From: Anaerolineaceae bacterium
GTDB lineage: Bacteria > Chloroflexota > Anaerolineae > Aggregatilineales > Phototrophicaceae
Reading direction: 5' to 3'
DNA length: 64,000 nt
NCBI GenBank assembly: GCA_020634165.1
Contig: JACKCF010000004.1
Location: 124,001 to 188,000 of the forward strand
Shown here: positions 25,295-34,000 of the stretch, piece after piece
Layout of the letters: each line of letters starts with the position of its first letter
Numbering within the stretch: the first letter of the stretch is position 1
Position numbers and translations under genes: made by a program
Notes under the pieces: model-generated
What the model was told of the DNA's origin: nothing
What the model saw: only the letters and a program-made list of their open reading frames with translations
Database searches by the model: none

Positions 25295-26641
25295 CTAATC
25301 TGAGCCGGAATCTGAGGCTGTTCCAGCCGCGCCGATGACATCCAGCCGGAAATTACCGTTAGGCACGTTAATGCCGTATGTGATCTGAATATCCGTATCA
25401 TCATAGGTACGCGAGACCAATACCCACTCGTTCAGGCGCAGTTCCAGCGCGTACAGCAGGTCATCGAAATCCTCTTCGAGGGTGGTCGGCTGGCTGTTAG
25501 ACGTCTGGCTGAGCACAAAACGACCACCGACAGCAGCAGGCACACGCACACGCAAATCACCATTGCTGACTGTCAATTCACCTGGGTCGGCTTCTACGGA
25601 TGGCGAGCGCGGCTGATACTCCGGCAGTGTGACAATGGCATCACCATTTTCCAGGGTCATCTTGAGGCGTTCAAGTTCGAGGATAGCTGCGTCAAAGTTA
25701 ACCGTGCCATTTTGCGTCACCAAAGTGACAGCAATCGCCGCATTGGTTGGCAGCGTAATCTGGAGTTCGCCTCGCCCAATTTCATCCAATGAGGGGAACG
25801 CGGTTGGCTTGGTTTCCTGAATAGTGAACGTGCCGCTGCCTGTGCCGTCCTCAAGATAACTAGGCGTCACTTCGCTGGCTTCGCTACCTACGAAGCTGGC
25901 TTCAATCATACGTTGGTCATCACTGCGGCCAAAGACGACTACATCCGTATCCAGCATGTTGATGTTGATTTGCAGCGTGGTGATGCCTTCGGAAACGATT
26001 TCTTCCGCTGTGACGGTATTTTCTGTGCGCTGTTCGTTAATACGGTTGGAGAATGCAAAGGCCGTAATGCCTGCAACCAAAACCAGACTTACCAGCAATG
26101 CAAAGAAGCTCGCAGAGCGCGTTCGTGGGCGCAGCAAGAGCATCAGGCCAAGGAAAACCAGAAGCGCAGGCCACGCTCTGAGTGCCAGGTCATAGATACC
26201 TTCAGGCAATGCTCCCAGGGCACTTGCAATCGCAAACAAAGGAATCGCCAAGGCGACCAGCCCCAGAATGATGTTGCTCTGGACGCGGGCACTGCGAAAT
26301 TGTCGGAACAGAAACGCGAGCGCAAGCGCCGTCGCTGCCAGGGGCCAGTACAAGTCAGCGCCAAGCGCCTCAGCCAATGAATCTCGCACAAACCAGCCAA
26401 TGATAATCGCCAGGGCTAAAGCAATGGCAAAGATACCCGCCGGATTACTGCGATTGTCTTCAAGGGGATTTTCCAAAGGCAGCAGCCACCACAGCAGCAC
26501 ATATGCGAGGGCCGCCGCGCCAGAGGTCAGCAGGGTGAGAATGACAAAAAGCCAGCGCCAGACCGCAGGACTGAACGGGCTGATAGACGCTAGACCGGCG
26601 CAAACGCCACCAAAGAGTCGATTAGAAAAACGCCTGACCAT
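25295..26641 (-). CDS. PspC-domain membrane protein with C-terminal adhesin-like beta domain
   Basis: A 448-residue protein. The N-terminus is a PspC domain (RRFSNRLFGGVCAGLASISPFSP then a W-x-x-L-F-V membrane helix, residues 1-60). About five more membrane helices follow to residue 210. The extracytoplasmic C-terminal half (about 215-440) is a beta-helix-like domain of the DUF4097/LiaF type, with strands such as LQITLPTNAAIAVTLVTQNG and LKMTLENGDAIVTLP. PspC/LiaF-like proteins sense or buffer membrane stress. The ATG at 26641 is chosen over a TTG four codons upstream. It sits beside FHA and bactofilin-like genes that also look envelope-linked. Confidence 0.8.
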   Translation of the reverse strand: MVRRFSNRLFGGVCAGLASISPFSPAVWRWLFVILTLLTSGAAALAYVLLWWLLPLENPLEDNRSNPAGIFAIALALAIIIGWFVRDSLAEALGADLYWPLAATALALAFLFRQFRSARVQSNIILGLVALAIPLFAIASALGALPEGIYDLALRAWPALLVFLGLMLLLRPRTRSASFFALLVSLVLVAGITAFAFSNRINEQRTENTVTAEEIVSEGITTLQININMLDTDVVVFGRSDDQRMIEASFVGSEASEVTPSYLEDGTGSGTFTIQETKPTAFPSLDEIGRGELQITLPTNAAIAVTLVTQNGTVNFDAAILELERLKMTLENGDAIVTLPEYQPRSPSVEADPGELTVSNGDLRVRVPAAVGGRFVLSQTSNSQPTTLEEDFDDLLYALELRLNEWVLVSRTYDDTDIQITYGINVPNGNFRLDVIGAAGTASDSGSD

Positions 26642-26808
26642 GGCTGTTCTCAAACGTGTGTAAAGGCAAGGACAACGCCGCCAATATGGGGTTCACTATA
26701 CTTTTGGGCATCAGAATTGGCAAGCACGGATCGCTTATGCAGCGCTGTTGGTACTGTTGTTTCCCCACACCCATAAAATGCTCTGCAGCCGTCAGCCCTG
26801 GCTACAGG

Positions 26809-27300
26809 CTAACTGGGCTTTTCAAAACGGATGATGGTGCGCAAGCGGGCAAATTCCAGTTCATCAGCATCGCGAAGGCGATACTTCTGGCGCGGCGTCA
26901 GTTGGAAGCCATTGATGCGCGTGCCGTTGGTGCTGCCTAAATCTTCCAGATAAAGCGACCCATCGAAAAGGGTCAGCACGGCATGCTTGCGTGAAACACC
27001 AAAATGGTACGCGCCATAAGGCGTCAGATCGAAACCAATGCTGGTTTCATTATCCAGTACGCGACCAATAACGATGGTATCCTGTATCGGGATAATCTTG
27101 ATCTCGTTGCCGATAATGAAGCGCAGGCGCCAGCTAGACGTCAGATAACTTGTGCCGGGGCGCGGCGGGCGCTCTGGCATGGGGTCATTATCTTGCGGAA
27201 GATTGAGATATTCTGTTTCTTTTTTCTTGATATCCAATTCACCGGTGACGATGGCATCTTCTTTAGAAGCATCTGGTTCCCGGTTTTCCTCATCCGCCAC
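26809..27300 (-). CDS. FHA domain protein
   Basis: A 163-residue protein: an acidic, low-complexity N-terminal 55 residues, then one forkhead-associated domain (about 58-160) that binds phosphothreonine peptides. The conserved FHA residues are present: Gly79-Arg80 (IVIGR), Ser103-Arg-Lys-His106 (VSRKHAVL) and Thr124-Asn125 (STNGTRING). The start is GTG at 27300 with GGGAG 6 nt upstream. The neighbouring PspC gene is downstream on the same strand. A Ser/Thr kinase able to provide its ligand is encoded at 36954. Confidence 0.9.
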   Translation of the reverse strand: MADEENREPDASKEDAIVTGELDIKKKETEYLNLPQDNDPMPERPPRPGTSYLTSSWRLRFIIGNEIKIIPIQDTIVIGRVLDNETSIGFDLTPYGAYHFGVSRKHAVLTLFDGSLYLEDLGSTNGTRINGFQLTPRQKYRLRDADELEFARLRTIIRFEKPS

Positions 27301-27456
27301 GGCTAACTCCCAATCGTTCGCTCGGTATAGACCGCCCTACACGGGCAAATCACCAACTCTAATCCAACAATCGTATCATGGTATTGGATTTATCGCATGA
27401 AAATGGGTGGGGTCTTGTGAACCTGTCATTTGCATTACACCCTGTATACGTCATGA

Positions 27457-27462
27457 TACAAT
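27457..27462 (+). promoter_or_regulatory. Possible -10 box for the bactofilin-like gene
   Basis: TACAAT lies 53 bases before the start at 27515. ATTACA 17 bases upstream is a weak -35. Confidence 0.3.
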
Positions 27463-27514
27463 AGAGAGTAAGACTTTGCCAACGCAAGACCAACCTAAAT
27501 TGTCCAGGATACCC

Positions 27515-29065
27515 ATGTTGATGATGCGTAAGTGGTCCCATAGTCGCTTCCTGTTCCTCGTCTTGTTCTTGTTGTTGGTCCCCTCGATGATTGTGTTCGC
27601 CCGCGATGTTCGCCAGGGCGTTGAATGCCTTATAGACGAAGACGAAGTCGTCACTGGCAATCTGTTTGTCCTGTGTGAAGACCTGACGATAGATGGTGAG
27701 GTCACAGGCAATGTGATCGGTGCGGCCCTGCGCGCGCGGGTCGATGGCAATGTTGGTGGCAGCATCTATCTCGTAAGTTCTGAACTCAACCTGAACGGCA
27801 CCGTTGCTGGCGATGTCCATTTCGGAGGTGTCGCCCTTAACTGGAACGCGGCACCTGTCCAAATCTCTGATGAAGATGTGTTCCTGACCAGCAATCTGAT
27901 TGCACTAGACATCAGCACGACAGTGGCCAAAGACGCCAACCTGCCAGGGGGTATCATCAATCTCGGCTATCAACTGATTATCAACGGCAATGTGCGTGAT
28001 GAAGTCAACTTCTGGGGATCGACACTGAATGTGATGGGCAACATCAACAGCGATGTGTATGCCCATGTTGGCGATTCCAGTGCCGATAGCAACAGTGTCG
28101 CGACATTGCTGCTGCCCTTTAACCTTGATCTTACTCTGGCTGAACCTGGTCTTTATGTCGATGCCGAGGCGTCTATTTCCGGCGTACTGCAATACGAGTC
28201 ACCTTCTGTTGGGACCATCGCCGGGGATATTGGTGTAGACACTATCTACAACGCGGTACAGCCTGTTGCGTTACCCAGCCTGGAAGAACCTGGGTCGTTC
28301 TCAGTTTTCGCTCGCAGCACTATTCAGGAAGGCACAGCCCTGTTTGTGATGGGAGCCATCTGTCTGCTGCTGTTCCCGCAGTCATTGCGCACACCGCTGC
28401 TGTATATGCGCTATCATCCCTTCGCCAGCGTTAGCGTCGGCCTACTGAGTTTTATCATCTCATTCCCCGTGATTTTAATTACCTTCCTGCTGAGTCTGGT
28501 CATCGTTGTACTGATGCTGTGGCTTGGGCTACAGGCTGTTGCCGCGATGGTCGCCGTTACGCTGTCTGTGTTGATCCTGGGTGGAGCACTAACCTTCTAT
28601 CTGGTAGCGATTTTTGTGGCACGTGCCTTATTCGCATTAGCCCTGGGCCGATTTATCCTACGGCTGGTGTGGAGCCGTGAAGCGGCAAATGTTAACGCAT
28701 ATGTGGCCCTGTTTGTCGGTACGATTATTCTATCGATTATCGTGACGCTGCCAGTAATCGGTTGGGTGGCAAATGCCCTGGCGCTGTTTTTGGGGCTGGG
28801 CGGCATTCTGCATGTGCTGTTGGAACGGTTCAGGAATATGCGCGGTGATACACCGGAAACGATAGATGAACCTGATTCCGATACCGTCGGGCCGACCATT
28901 TCGGTAGAATCCCTGCCAAGGGTAAATGCGGCAGATACAGAACCGAAGCGGCCAATAACATCCACCAAGGCGCCGACGCAGCCGCGCAAGCTGGATGTTC
29001 CGCCTTCACCTGGCATGAAAGACCTGCCAGAAGGCTTCGACATTGGCTTCTTTGACGACAAATAA
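27515..29065 (+). CDS. Exported bactofilin-like beta-helix protein with multi-span membrane domain
   Basis: A 516-residue protein. Start at 27515 with AGGAT just upstream gives a clean signal peptide (MLMMRKWS then FLFLVLFLLLVPSMIVFA). Residues about 30-230 form a repeated right-handed beta-helix of the bactofilin/polymer-forming type, with short rungs such as GNLFVLCEDLTIDGEVTGN and VDGNVGGSIYLVSSELNLNG. From about 275 to 440 there are four to five membrane helices. The C-terminal 75 residues are Pro/Thr-rich and cytosolic or disordered. Bactofilins normally polymerise in the cytoplasm. Here the signal peptide places the polymer-forming part outside the membrane, so a role in envelope scaffolding or sensing is likely. 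Family assignment is by pattern, not by database. Confidence 0.7.
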   Translation: MLMMRKWSHSRFLFLVLFLLLVPSMIVFARDVRQGVECLIDEDEVVTGNLFVLCEDLTIDGEVTGNVIGAALRARVDGNVGGSIYLVSSELNLNGTVAGDVHFGGVALNWNAAPVQISDEDVFLTSNLIALDISTTVAKDANLPGGIINLGYQLIINGNVRDEVNFWGSTLNVMGNINSDVYAHVGDSSADSNSVATLLLPFNLDLTLAEPGLYVDAEASISGVLQYESPSVGTIAGDIGVDTIYNAVQPVALPSLEEPGSFSVFARSTIQEGTALFVMGAICLLLFPQSLRTPLLYMRYHPFASVSVGLLSFIISFPVILITFLLSLVIVVLMLWLGLQAVAAMVAVTLSVLILGGALTFYLVAIFVARALFALALGRFILRLVWSREAANVNAYVALFVGTIILSIIVTLPVIGWVANALALFLGLGGILHVLLERFRNMRGDTPETIDEPDSDTVGPTISVESLPRVNAADTEPKRPITSTKAPTQPRKLDVPPSPGMKDLPEGFDIGFFDDK

Positions 29066-29159
29066 GGCAGGATCGCCCCAACCGAAATCGAGTTAGCTGA
29101 ACATAGGCTTAACGAAGCGGCAAAACGCGCGTGCCGGTGTATTCAGGGTAGCACCCAAC

Positions 29160-29168
29160 TGCTACAAT
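29160..29168 (+). promoter_or_regulatory. Extended -10 promoter for the flippase-like gene
   Basis: TGCTACAAT, an extended -10 lying 58 bases before the ATG at 29227. Confidence 0.5.
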
Positions 29169-29226
29169 GCCTGACTTGCGCACATCGACCGCATGTAACC
29201 GCAGTCAACCTATTTGATAGGACGCA

Positions 29227-30270
29227 ATGACTTCATCATCTACTGACAAGCAGCGCCGTTCAAACGGCCAACGACTGGCAATCCTGATTGGTATTCTCAT
29301 CAGTGCTGCCTTCCTGTACCTGGCTTTCCGTGAACTGCAACCGGAAACCTTTATCGACAGCATCAGTCAGGTCAATTTCTTTTGGCTGATCGCTGGCGCA
29401 GCGACCTATGCCCTGGCGGTGATTGTCATTGCTTTGCGCTGGCAATTCCTATTGCGAGCCGTCAAACCCATTGCGTTGATACCTCTCAGCCAGGTTGTAG
29501 CCGTAGGTTACATGGGCAATAACGTGTATCCGCTGCGTGCCGGAGAAGCCCTGCGCGTCTATTTATTGAAGCGCAATCACGATGTCCCTATCGCCCAGGC
29601 CGCAACCACCGCCGTCGTTGAGCGTGCTTTCGATGGGCTGGTCATGCTGAGTTTTATCGTCGTCGGCCTACTGGTATCGGACATTGCCTCGCCACAGGTG
29701 GAATCGGTTGTCTCGCTTGCAGCGCCGATATTCGGGCTGGCGATGCTAATCTTCTTTGTGCTGGCGGCCAAACCGGATTGGCTGCGTGCGCTGGTGAATC
29801 TGGCAGCACGGTTTTTGCCCGGTCGCCTGCACGACATGGTTCTATCGCTGGCAGAAGGTGTGATCGAAGGGCTGGAGGGGCTGCGCAGTCCGCTGTATCT
29901 GGCAGGGACAATCATCAGTTCGTTTGTCACCTGGGGTATCGAAGCCTTCGTCTACTGGATGGTGATGTGGGCTTTTGGCCTGGAATTGAGCTACGCGGTC
30001 GCGTTATTAGTGGTCGGCACAGTGAACCTCGCTGGCCTGATTCCTGCGTCACCAGGGCAAGTCGGTGTGTATGAATTCTTCGCCAGCACGGTGCTGATGG
30101 CGGCAGGTATCCGTCAGGAAACGGCCCTGGCTTATGCGGTCGTGGTCCATATTGTGATCTGGCTGCCTGTAACAGTAGTGGGCTTTTTGATCCTGGCACG
30201 GATGGGGCTGAGTATGAGGTCCGTCCGGCAGTCGCAATCATTGGAAGCGCAACCTGCGCTCGATTCCTAA
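29227..30270 (+). CDS. UPF0104 / lysylphosphatidylglycerol synthase transmembrane-domain protein
   Basis: A 347-residue integral membrane protein with eight or so helices. The YbhN/AglD-type (UPF0104) motifs are clear: GYMGNNVYPLRAGEALRVYLL (about 97-117) and a VVERAFDGLVML segment, plus a Gly/Pro-rich ASPGQVGVYEF loop near the C-terminus. Members without the catalytic lysyl-PG domain are thought to flip lipids or lipid-linked sugars. It is followed after 41 bases by an FAD oxidoreductase, so the two probably form an operon and may act on a lipid or polyprenol substrate. Confidence 0.85.
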   Translation: MTSSSTDKQRRSNGQRLAILIGILISAAFLYLAFRELQPETFIDSISQVNFFWLIAGAATYALAVIVIALRWQFLLRAVKPIALIPLSQVVAVGYMGNNVYPLRAGEALRVYLLKRNHDVPIAQAATTAVVERAFDGLVMLSFIVVGLLVSDIASPQVESVVSLAAPIFGLAMLIFFVLAAKPDWLRALVNLAARFLPGRLHDMVLSLAEGVIEGLEGLRSPLYLAGTIISSFVTWGIEAFVYWMVMWAFGLELSYAVALLVVGTVNLAGLIPASPGQVGVYEFFASTVLMAAGIRQETALAYAVVVHIVIWLPVTVVGFLILARMGLSMRSVRQSQSLEAQPALDS

Positions 30271-30311
30271 TTGCAATTTGATGATGTCTACAAGCACATT
30301 CTAGGGAACTT

Positions 30312-31652
30312 ATGACGGAAACACAGCATATCGGGATTATCGGCGCGGGTGTTGCCGGACTGGCGGCAGCCTGGGACTTTGTCAATGCTGGCCATGAGGT
30401 GACGATATATGAGGCTGGCGACAGAGTCGGTGGGCTGGCAGCAGGCTTTAAAGATGCAAGCTGGGACTGGGAACTGGAAAAGTTCTATCATCATTGGTTC
30501 ACCAGCGATGCCGATATGCTCGGACTGATTGACGAAATTGGCCACAGTGATAAGGTCATCTTCCCGCGACCAAAGACCAGCTATTGGATCGACGGCAAGC
30601 CTGTACGCAGCGAAATGAACCTATCGGCGCTGTTTTTGCCGATCTCGCTGTGGGGGACATTCCGCATGGGGTTGGGCGGCGTCTATCTCAAGCTGACTTC
30701 GGACTGGCGCGCGCTGGAAAAAGTCACGGCCGATAGCTGGATGCGCCGTTATATGGGGCCAGAGGGCTATGAGAAGTTCTTTAAGCCGCTCCTGATTGGC
30801 AAGTTCAGCGAAGATTACGATAAGGTCAATATGGCCTGGATGTGGGCGCGCGTCAAAGCACGGTCGGTCAAGTTGGGCACATTTGAAGGCGGTTTCCAGA
30901 ATTTCCTCAATTTGATGGGCCAAGCGATTGAAGCAAAAGGTGCGGTCATCAAGCTGGGTACGCCGGTTGAGGGCATCGGCACACGAGATGGCAAGCCAAC
31001 GCTGACCATCAACGGCGAAACACAGGTTTTTGACGCAGTCCTCAGCACGGTTTCTCCGCGCTTGATGCTGAAACTAACGGATGGCCTCGCAGAAACGGAT
31101 TACGGCCAGCAAATGGCTGATCTCAAGAGTATCGGCGGCGTGGTAGTGGTGGCTGCTCTCAAACAGCAGTTGCTGACAGATGGCACCTATTGGCTGAATC
31201 TGCCTGCCGACAGCCCTGACCGGACACGCAATCAGTTCCCCTATCTGGCGCTGGTGGAGCATACGAATTTCCTGGATAAGGCTAATTACGGCGGCGACCA
31301 CCTCATCTATATGGGCGATTACGTCGCGCCGGATCACGAGTATTTTACGCTCAGTGACGACGAACTAGCTGAGCGCTTTATGGCGCCACTCAAGCAGGTC
31401 AATCCGAATTTTGATCCGAGTTGGGTGCGCAAAACCTGGGTTTTCCGAGCGCCCTATGCTCAACCTGTACCTGCACTGAACCACAGTGAAAAAATCCCTG
31501 GCCTAAAGACACCGCTGCCCGGACTGTATTGGGCGAGTATGTCGCAGGTGTATCCCTGGGACCGAGGGACCAACTTCGCTGTTGAACTCGGTCGCCGGAC
31601 AGCGCGCCTCATCCTGGGCAAAGAAACGAGCGCCAACGCCGTCAAGGACTGA
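30312..31652 (+). CDS. FAD-dependent oxidoreductase (protoporphyrinogen oxidase / amine oxidase-like)
   Basis: A 446-residue flavoprotein. N-terminal dinucleotide-binding motif GIIGAGVAGLAAAWDF, then a glutamate ribose contact (EAGDRVGGLAAGF), and the C-terminal FAD segment PLPGLYWASMSQVYPWDRGTN. The middle part has WELEKFYHHWFTSD and FKPLLIGKFSEDY, typical of a group often found near polysaccharide or lipid-carrier genes. Candidates are a desaturase or sugar-nucleotide mutase-like role, but the family name does not decide this. It is downstream of the flippase-like gene and upstream of an alpha/beta hydrolase that has its own promoter. Confidence 0.8.
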   Translation: MTETQHIGIIGAGVAGLAAAWDFVNAGHEVTIYEAGDRVGGLAAGFKDASWDWELEKFYHHWFTSDADMLGLIDEIGHSDKVIFPRPKTSYWIDGKPVRSEMNLSALFLPISLWGTFRMGLGGVYLKLTSDWRALEKVTADSWMRRYMGPEGYEKFFKPLLIGKFSEDYDKVNMAWMWARVKARSVKLGTFEGGFQNFLNLMGQAIEAKGAVIKLGTPVEGIGTRDGKPTLTINGETQVFDAVLSTVSPRLMLKLTDGLAETDYGQQMADLKSIGGVVVVAALKQQLLTDGTYWLNLPADSPDRTRNQFPYLALVEHTNFLDKANYGGDHLIYMGDYVAPDHEYFTLSDDELAERFMAPLKQVNPNFDPSWVRKTWVFRAPYAQPVPALNHSEKIPGLKTPLPGLYWASMSQVYPWDRGTNFAVELGRRTARLILGKETSANAVKD

Positions 31653-31669
31653 GTATGAGCGCTCTGGCT

Positions 31670-31678
31670 TGCTATAAT
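31670..31678 (+). promoter_or_regulatory. Extended -10 promoter for the alpha/beta hydrolase
   Basis: TGCTATAAT, a perfect extended -10 that ends 30 bases before the ATG at 31709. Confidence 0.65.
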
Positions 31679-31708
31679 TGAGTCACACAAATAACGACGA
31701 CAACCTCG

Positions 31709-32542
31709 ATGACTGACTTCCTGACCACTCCATCTTCTCTGACCGAGCATACGATTCAGCGTGAAGGTTGTATGGTGCATTATTGGCTGGCCGGGCCGGA
31801 AGATCGCCCGCTGGTGGTCATGATGCACGGCGCGACGATGGATCATCGCATGTTCAATGCTCAGGTCGATGCCCTGCTGCCAAACTATCGAGTGCTGGTG
31901 TGGGATGCACGTGGACATGGGAAATCGCTGCCGAATCTGGCAGACATCACGCTAGAAACCTATGCCCGCGATATGCTCGCTATTCTAGATGAACTCGGCG
32001 CTGACGAAGTCGTAGCAATGGGCCAGTCCATGGGCGGGTATATCACGCAGAAGCTGTACCAGATCGCACCGGAGCGCATCCAGGCAATGGTCCAGATCGG
32101 CACAACGCCGATTGCGAAAGCGTACAGTCCGCTGGAAATATGGACGCTCAAGTTCACGATGCCGCTGTTCAACATCATGCCCTATGGCATGTTCAAGAGC
32201 ATGGTCGCCAACGCAACCGCCATTACGCCAGAAGTCAAAGCCTATGCGGTCGATGCCGTCAATCAAATTCCGCATGATGAATTTTTGCGCGTGTGGAAGA
32301 CAATCACGCTGGCGATTGATAGCAAAGGCATGCCCGATTTCAAAATCAAAGTGCCCTTGCTGCTGATGCATGGCGATCATGACAAGACGGGAACAATCAA
32401 ACGCGATATGCCTAAATGGCCGGAAATTGACCCGCAGGTGGAGTACCATGTCGTTCCTGATGCCGGGCACAATGCCAATCAGGATAATCCTGAAGTCACC
32501 AACACGCTGCTGCTGGACTTCTTCAAACGGCATGTGGGCTGA
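31709..32542 (+). CDS. Alpha/beta hydrolase
   Basis: A 277-residue cytosolic serine hydrolase. The oxyanion segment MMHGATMDHR, the nucleophile elbow GQSMGG (Ser107), the acid in LLMHGDHDKTG and His in DAGHNANQDNPE are all present. Layout matches haloperoxidase/esterase-like single-domain enzymes with a small helical cap (IWTLKFTMPLFNIMPYGMF). Substrate is unknown. It has its own extended -10 promoter. Confidence 0.85.
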   Translation: MTDFLTTPSSLTEHTIQREGCMVHYWLAGPEDRPLVVMMHGATMDHRMFNAQVDALLPNYRVLVWDARGHGKSLPNLADITLETYARDMLAILDELGADEVVAMGQSMGGYITQKLYQIAPERIQAMVQIGTTPIAKAYSPLEIWTLKFTMPLFNIMPYGMFKSMVANATAITPEVKAYAVDAVNQIPHDEFLRVWKTITLAIDSKGMPDFKIKVPLLLMHGDHDKTGTIKRDMPKWPEIDPQVEYHVVPDAGHNANQDNPEVTNTLLLDFFKRHVG

Positions 32543-32624
32543 TGTCAACTTCCCCCTGACCGCGTCCTCGCATTTCCAGTACACTTCTCAGTCAACCAAG
32601 TAATAGGACTCTGAGCATCAATCT

Positions 32625-33746
32625 ATGCCTGAAACTTTTATGATGTATGTGGCCAGTGACGAAATTGTGCCACTGCAAGAACTGCTCGAACTTACGGGCA
32701 ACGACGATATTCAGCCGCACACGGACGGCACTGGCATCATCGGCTATACGGTTCAATGGGACGACGTTACGGTCAAGCTGATGACGCTGCCCGATGATAT
32801 TTTCGCTATCAACCGCCAGAATATGGTGCAGTACATGTCTTCGCTGGTGGATGAACGCCAGGACAAACGTGCGCGCAAAGCCAAGCGCCGCGCCGAAGGC
32901 ATGTCGATGGCCTATGAGGTGGCCGTTACACCTGGCTGGGATGATGGCGCAAAGGCTGCTCAACTGCTGACGGGCATCATGGCCTTTTATGACTATGCCT
33001 TCATTTTCGCCAAAGACGCTTACTACAATGAAAACGGCAACCGCATCATCGGCAGAGAAAAGAGCGACGTTCGCATCTTCCCTCGCAGTGATGACGCGAC
33101 CCAGTATTCCCATGAAGCGATTGCGCGCAAAACGCGAAGCCTAAAAACCCTCCAAAAGCAAGGCGTTCCTTATATTGAGCATCTGCCACCGATTGCCGAT
33201 GCCAGCCAGACGACACTGCGCTCTGTTGAGGCAATCGCTGAACGGATCATGGCACTATTGCTGATTTCTCAGCGGGCAAATGGCGGCACCGTCACCACTT
33301 TCCAGGAGCAGATGCAGCGGCTCGGTCTTCAGGATGCGCTTACCCCAGAGGAAAAGCGCTTCGCCCAGGATATGGACCCGGAAGAGTATATGTTCGCGAT
33401 GTATGGTGCGCGCCATGAATCGGCATATGCCCTGCTGTGGTCACTTGGATATGTAGAAGAATTGGGCAAGCCTGTTCATCGTGCGGACAGTGGCCTGCTC
33501 AATGACGCCTATCATCAGTCGGTGGATTCGCTGATAGCTCAAGCTAATTTACGCGATATTTCGACTATATTAGATGAGGCTGACCTGATATATCGCTATC
33601 ACTGGGCGCTGGTCGATGCCGAATTGTACGATACAGCCAAACCAGAAGGTCTGCTGGTGACTGTCGTTGAAGAACGACATCGGGCGTTGAACTGGTTAAT
33701 TGGCTACCAAAATCAGGATTGGGACGAAGTCACGACCGATACCTGA
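32625..33746 (+). CDS. DUF4272 domain protein
   Basis: A 373-residue soluble protein. The C-terminal two-thirds fit DUF4272, with landmarks AIARKTRSLKTLQKQGVPYIEHLPP, TTLRSVEAIAERIMAL, ARHESAYALLWSLGYVEEL and a terminal EERHRALNWLIGYQNQDWDEV. The N-terminal 115 residues form a separate alpha/beta piece with a highly charged helix (ERQDKRARKAKRRAEG). DUF4272 has no established biochemical function and is often found as a stand-alone protein. No catalytic residues can be named. Confidence 0.75.
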   Translation: MPETFMMYVASDEIVPLQELLELTGNDDIQPHTDGTGIIGYTVQWDDVTVKLMTLPDDIFAINRQNMVQYMSSLVDERQDKRARKAKRRAEGMSMAYEVAVTPGWDDGAKAAQLLTGIMAFYDYAFIFAKDAYYNENGNRIIGREKSDVRIFPRSDDATQYSHEAIARKTRSLKTLQKQGVPYIEHLPPIADASQTTLRSVEAIAERIMALLLISQRANGGTVTTFQEQMQRLGLQDALTPEEKRFAQDMDPEEYMFAMYGARHESAYALLWSLGYVEELGKPVHRADSGLLNDAYHQSVDSLIAQANLRDISTILDEADLIYRYHWALVDAELYDTAKPEGLLVTVVEERHRALNWLIGYQNQDWDEVTTDT

Positions 33747-33787
33747 TACCGATTGTAAGGCCATCGCAACACGCTTTGTCACGTTAG

Positions 33788-33820
33788 TCATGCCCAGAAG
33801 CCTTTATTTGGGCATGATTT
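33788..33820 (+). terminator. Hairpin terminator after the DUF4272 gene
   Basis: TCATGCCCA and TGGGCATGA form a perfect 9-base stem with a 12-base loop, followed by TTT. It is 42 bases after the stop codon. The T run is short. Confidence 0.5.
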
Positions 33821-34000
33821 GCTTTCGTATCGCATCACTTTGCCCGGTTATCCTAATAGGCTTTACAAGCTTACAAACAAAAAAGTAAGGTGTATGCAAG
33901 GGAAGCTTGTATAAAACAAGAGCACTACTGTGCTTTCAATCGTCATTCATGTGACGGTCGTGTAAGACAATCAAAACCATGAACATTAGAGGTTAAACAC

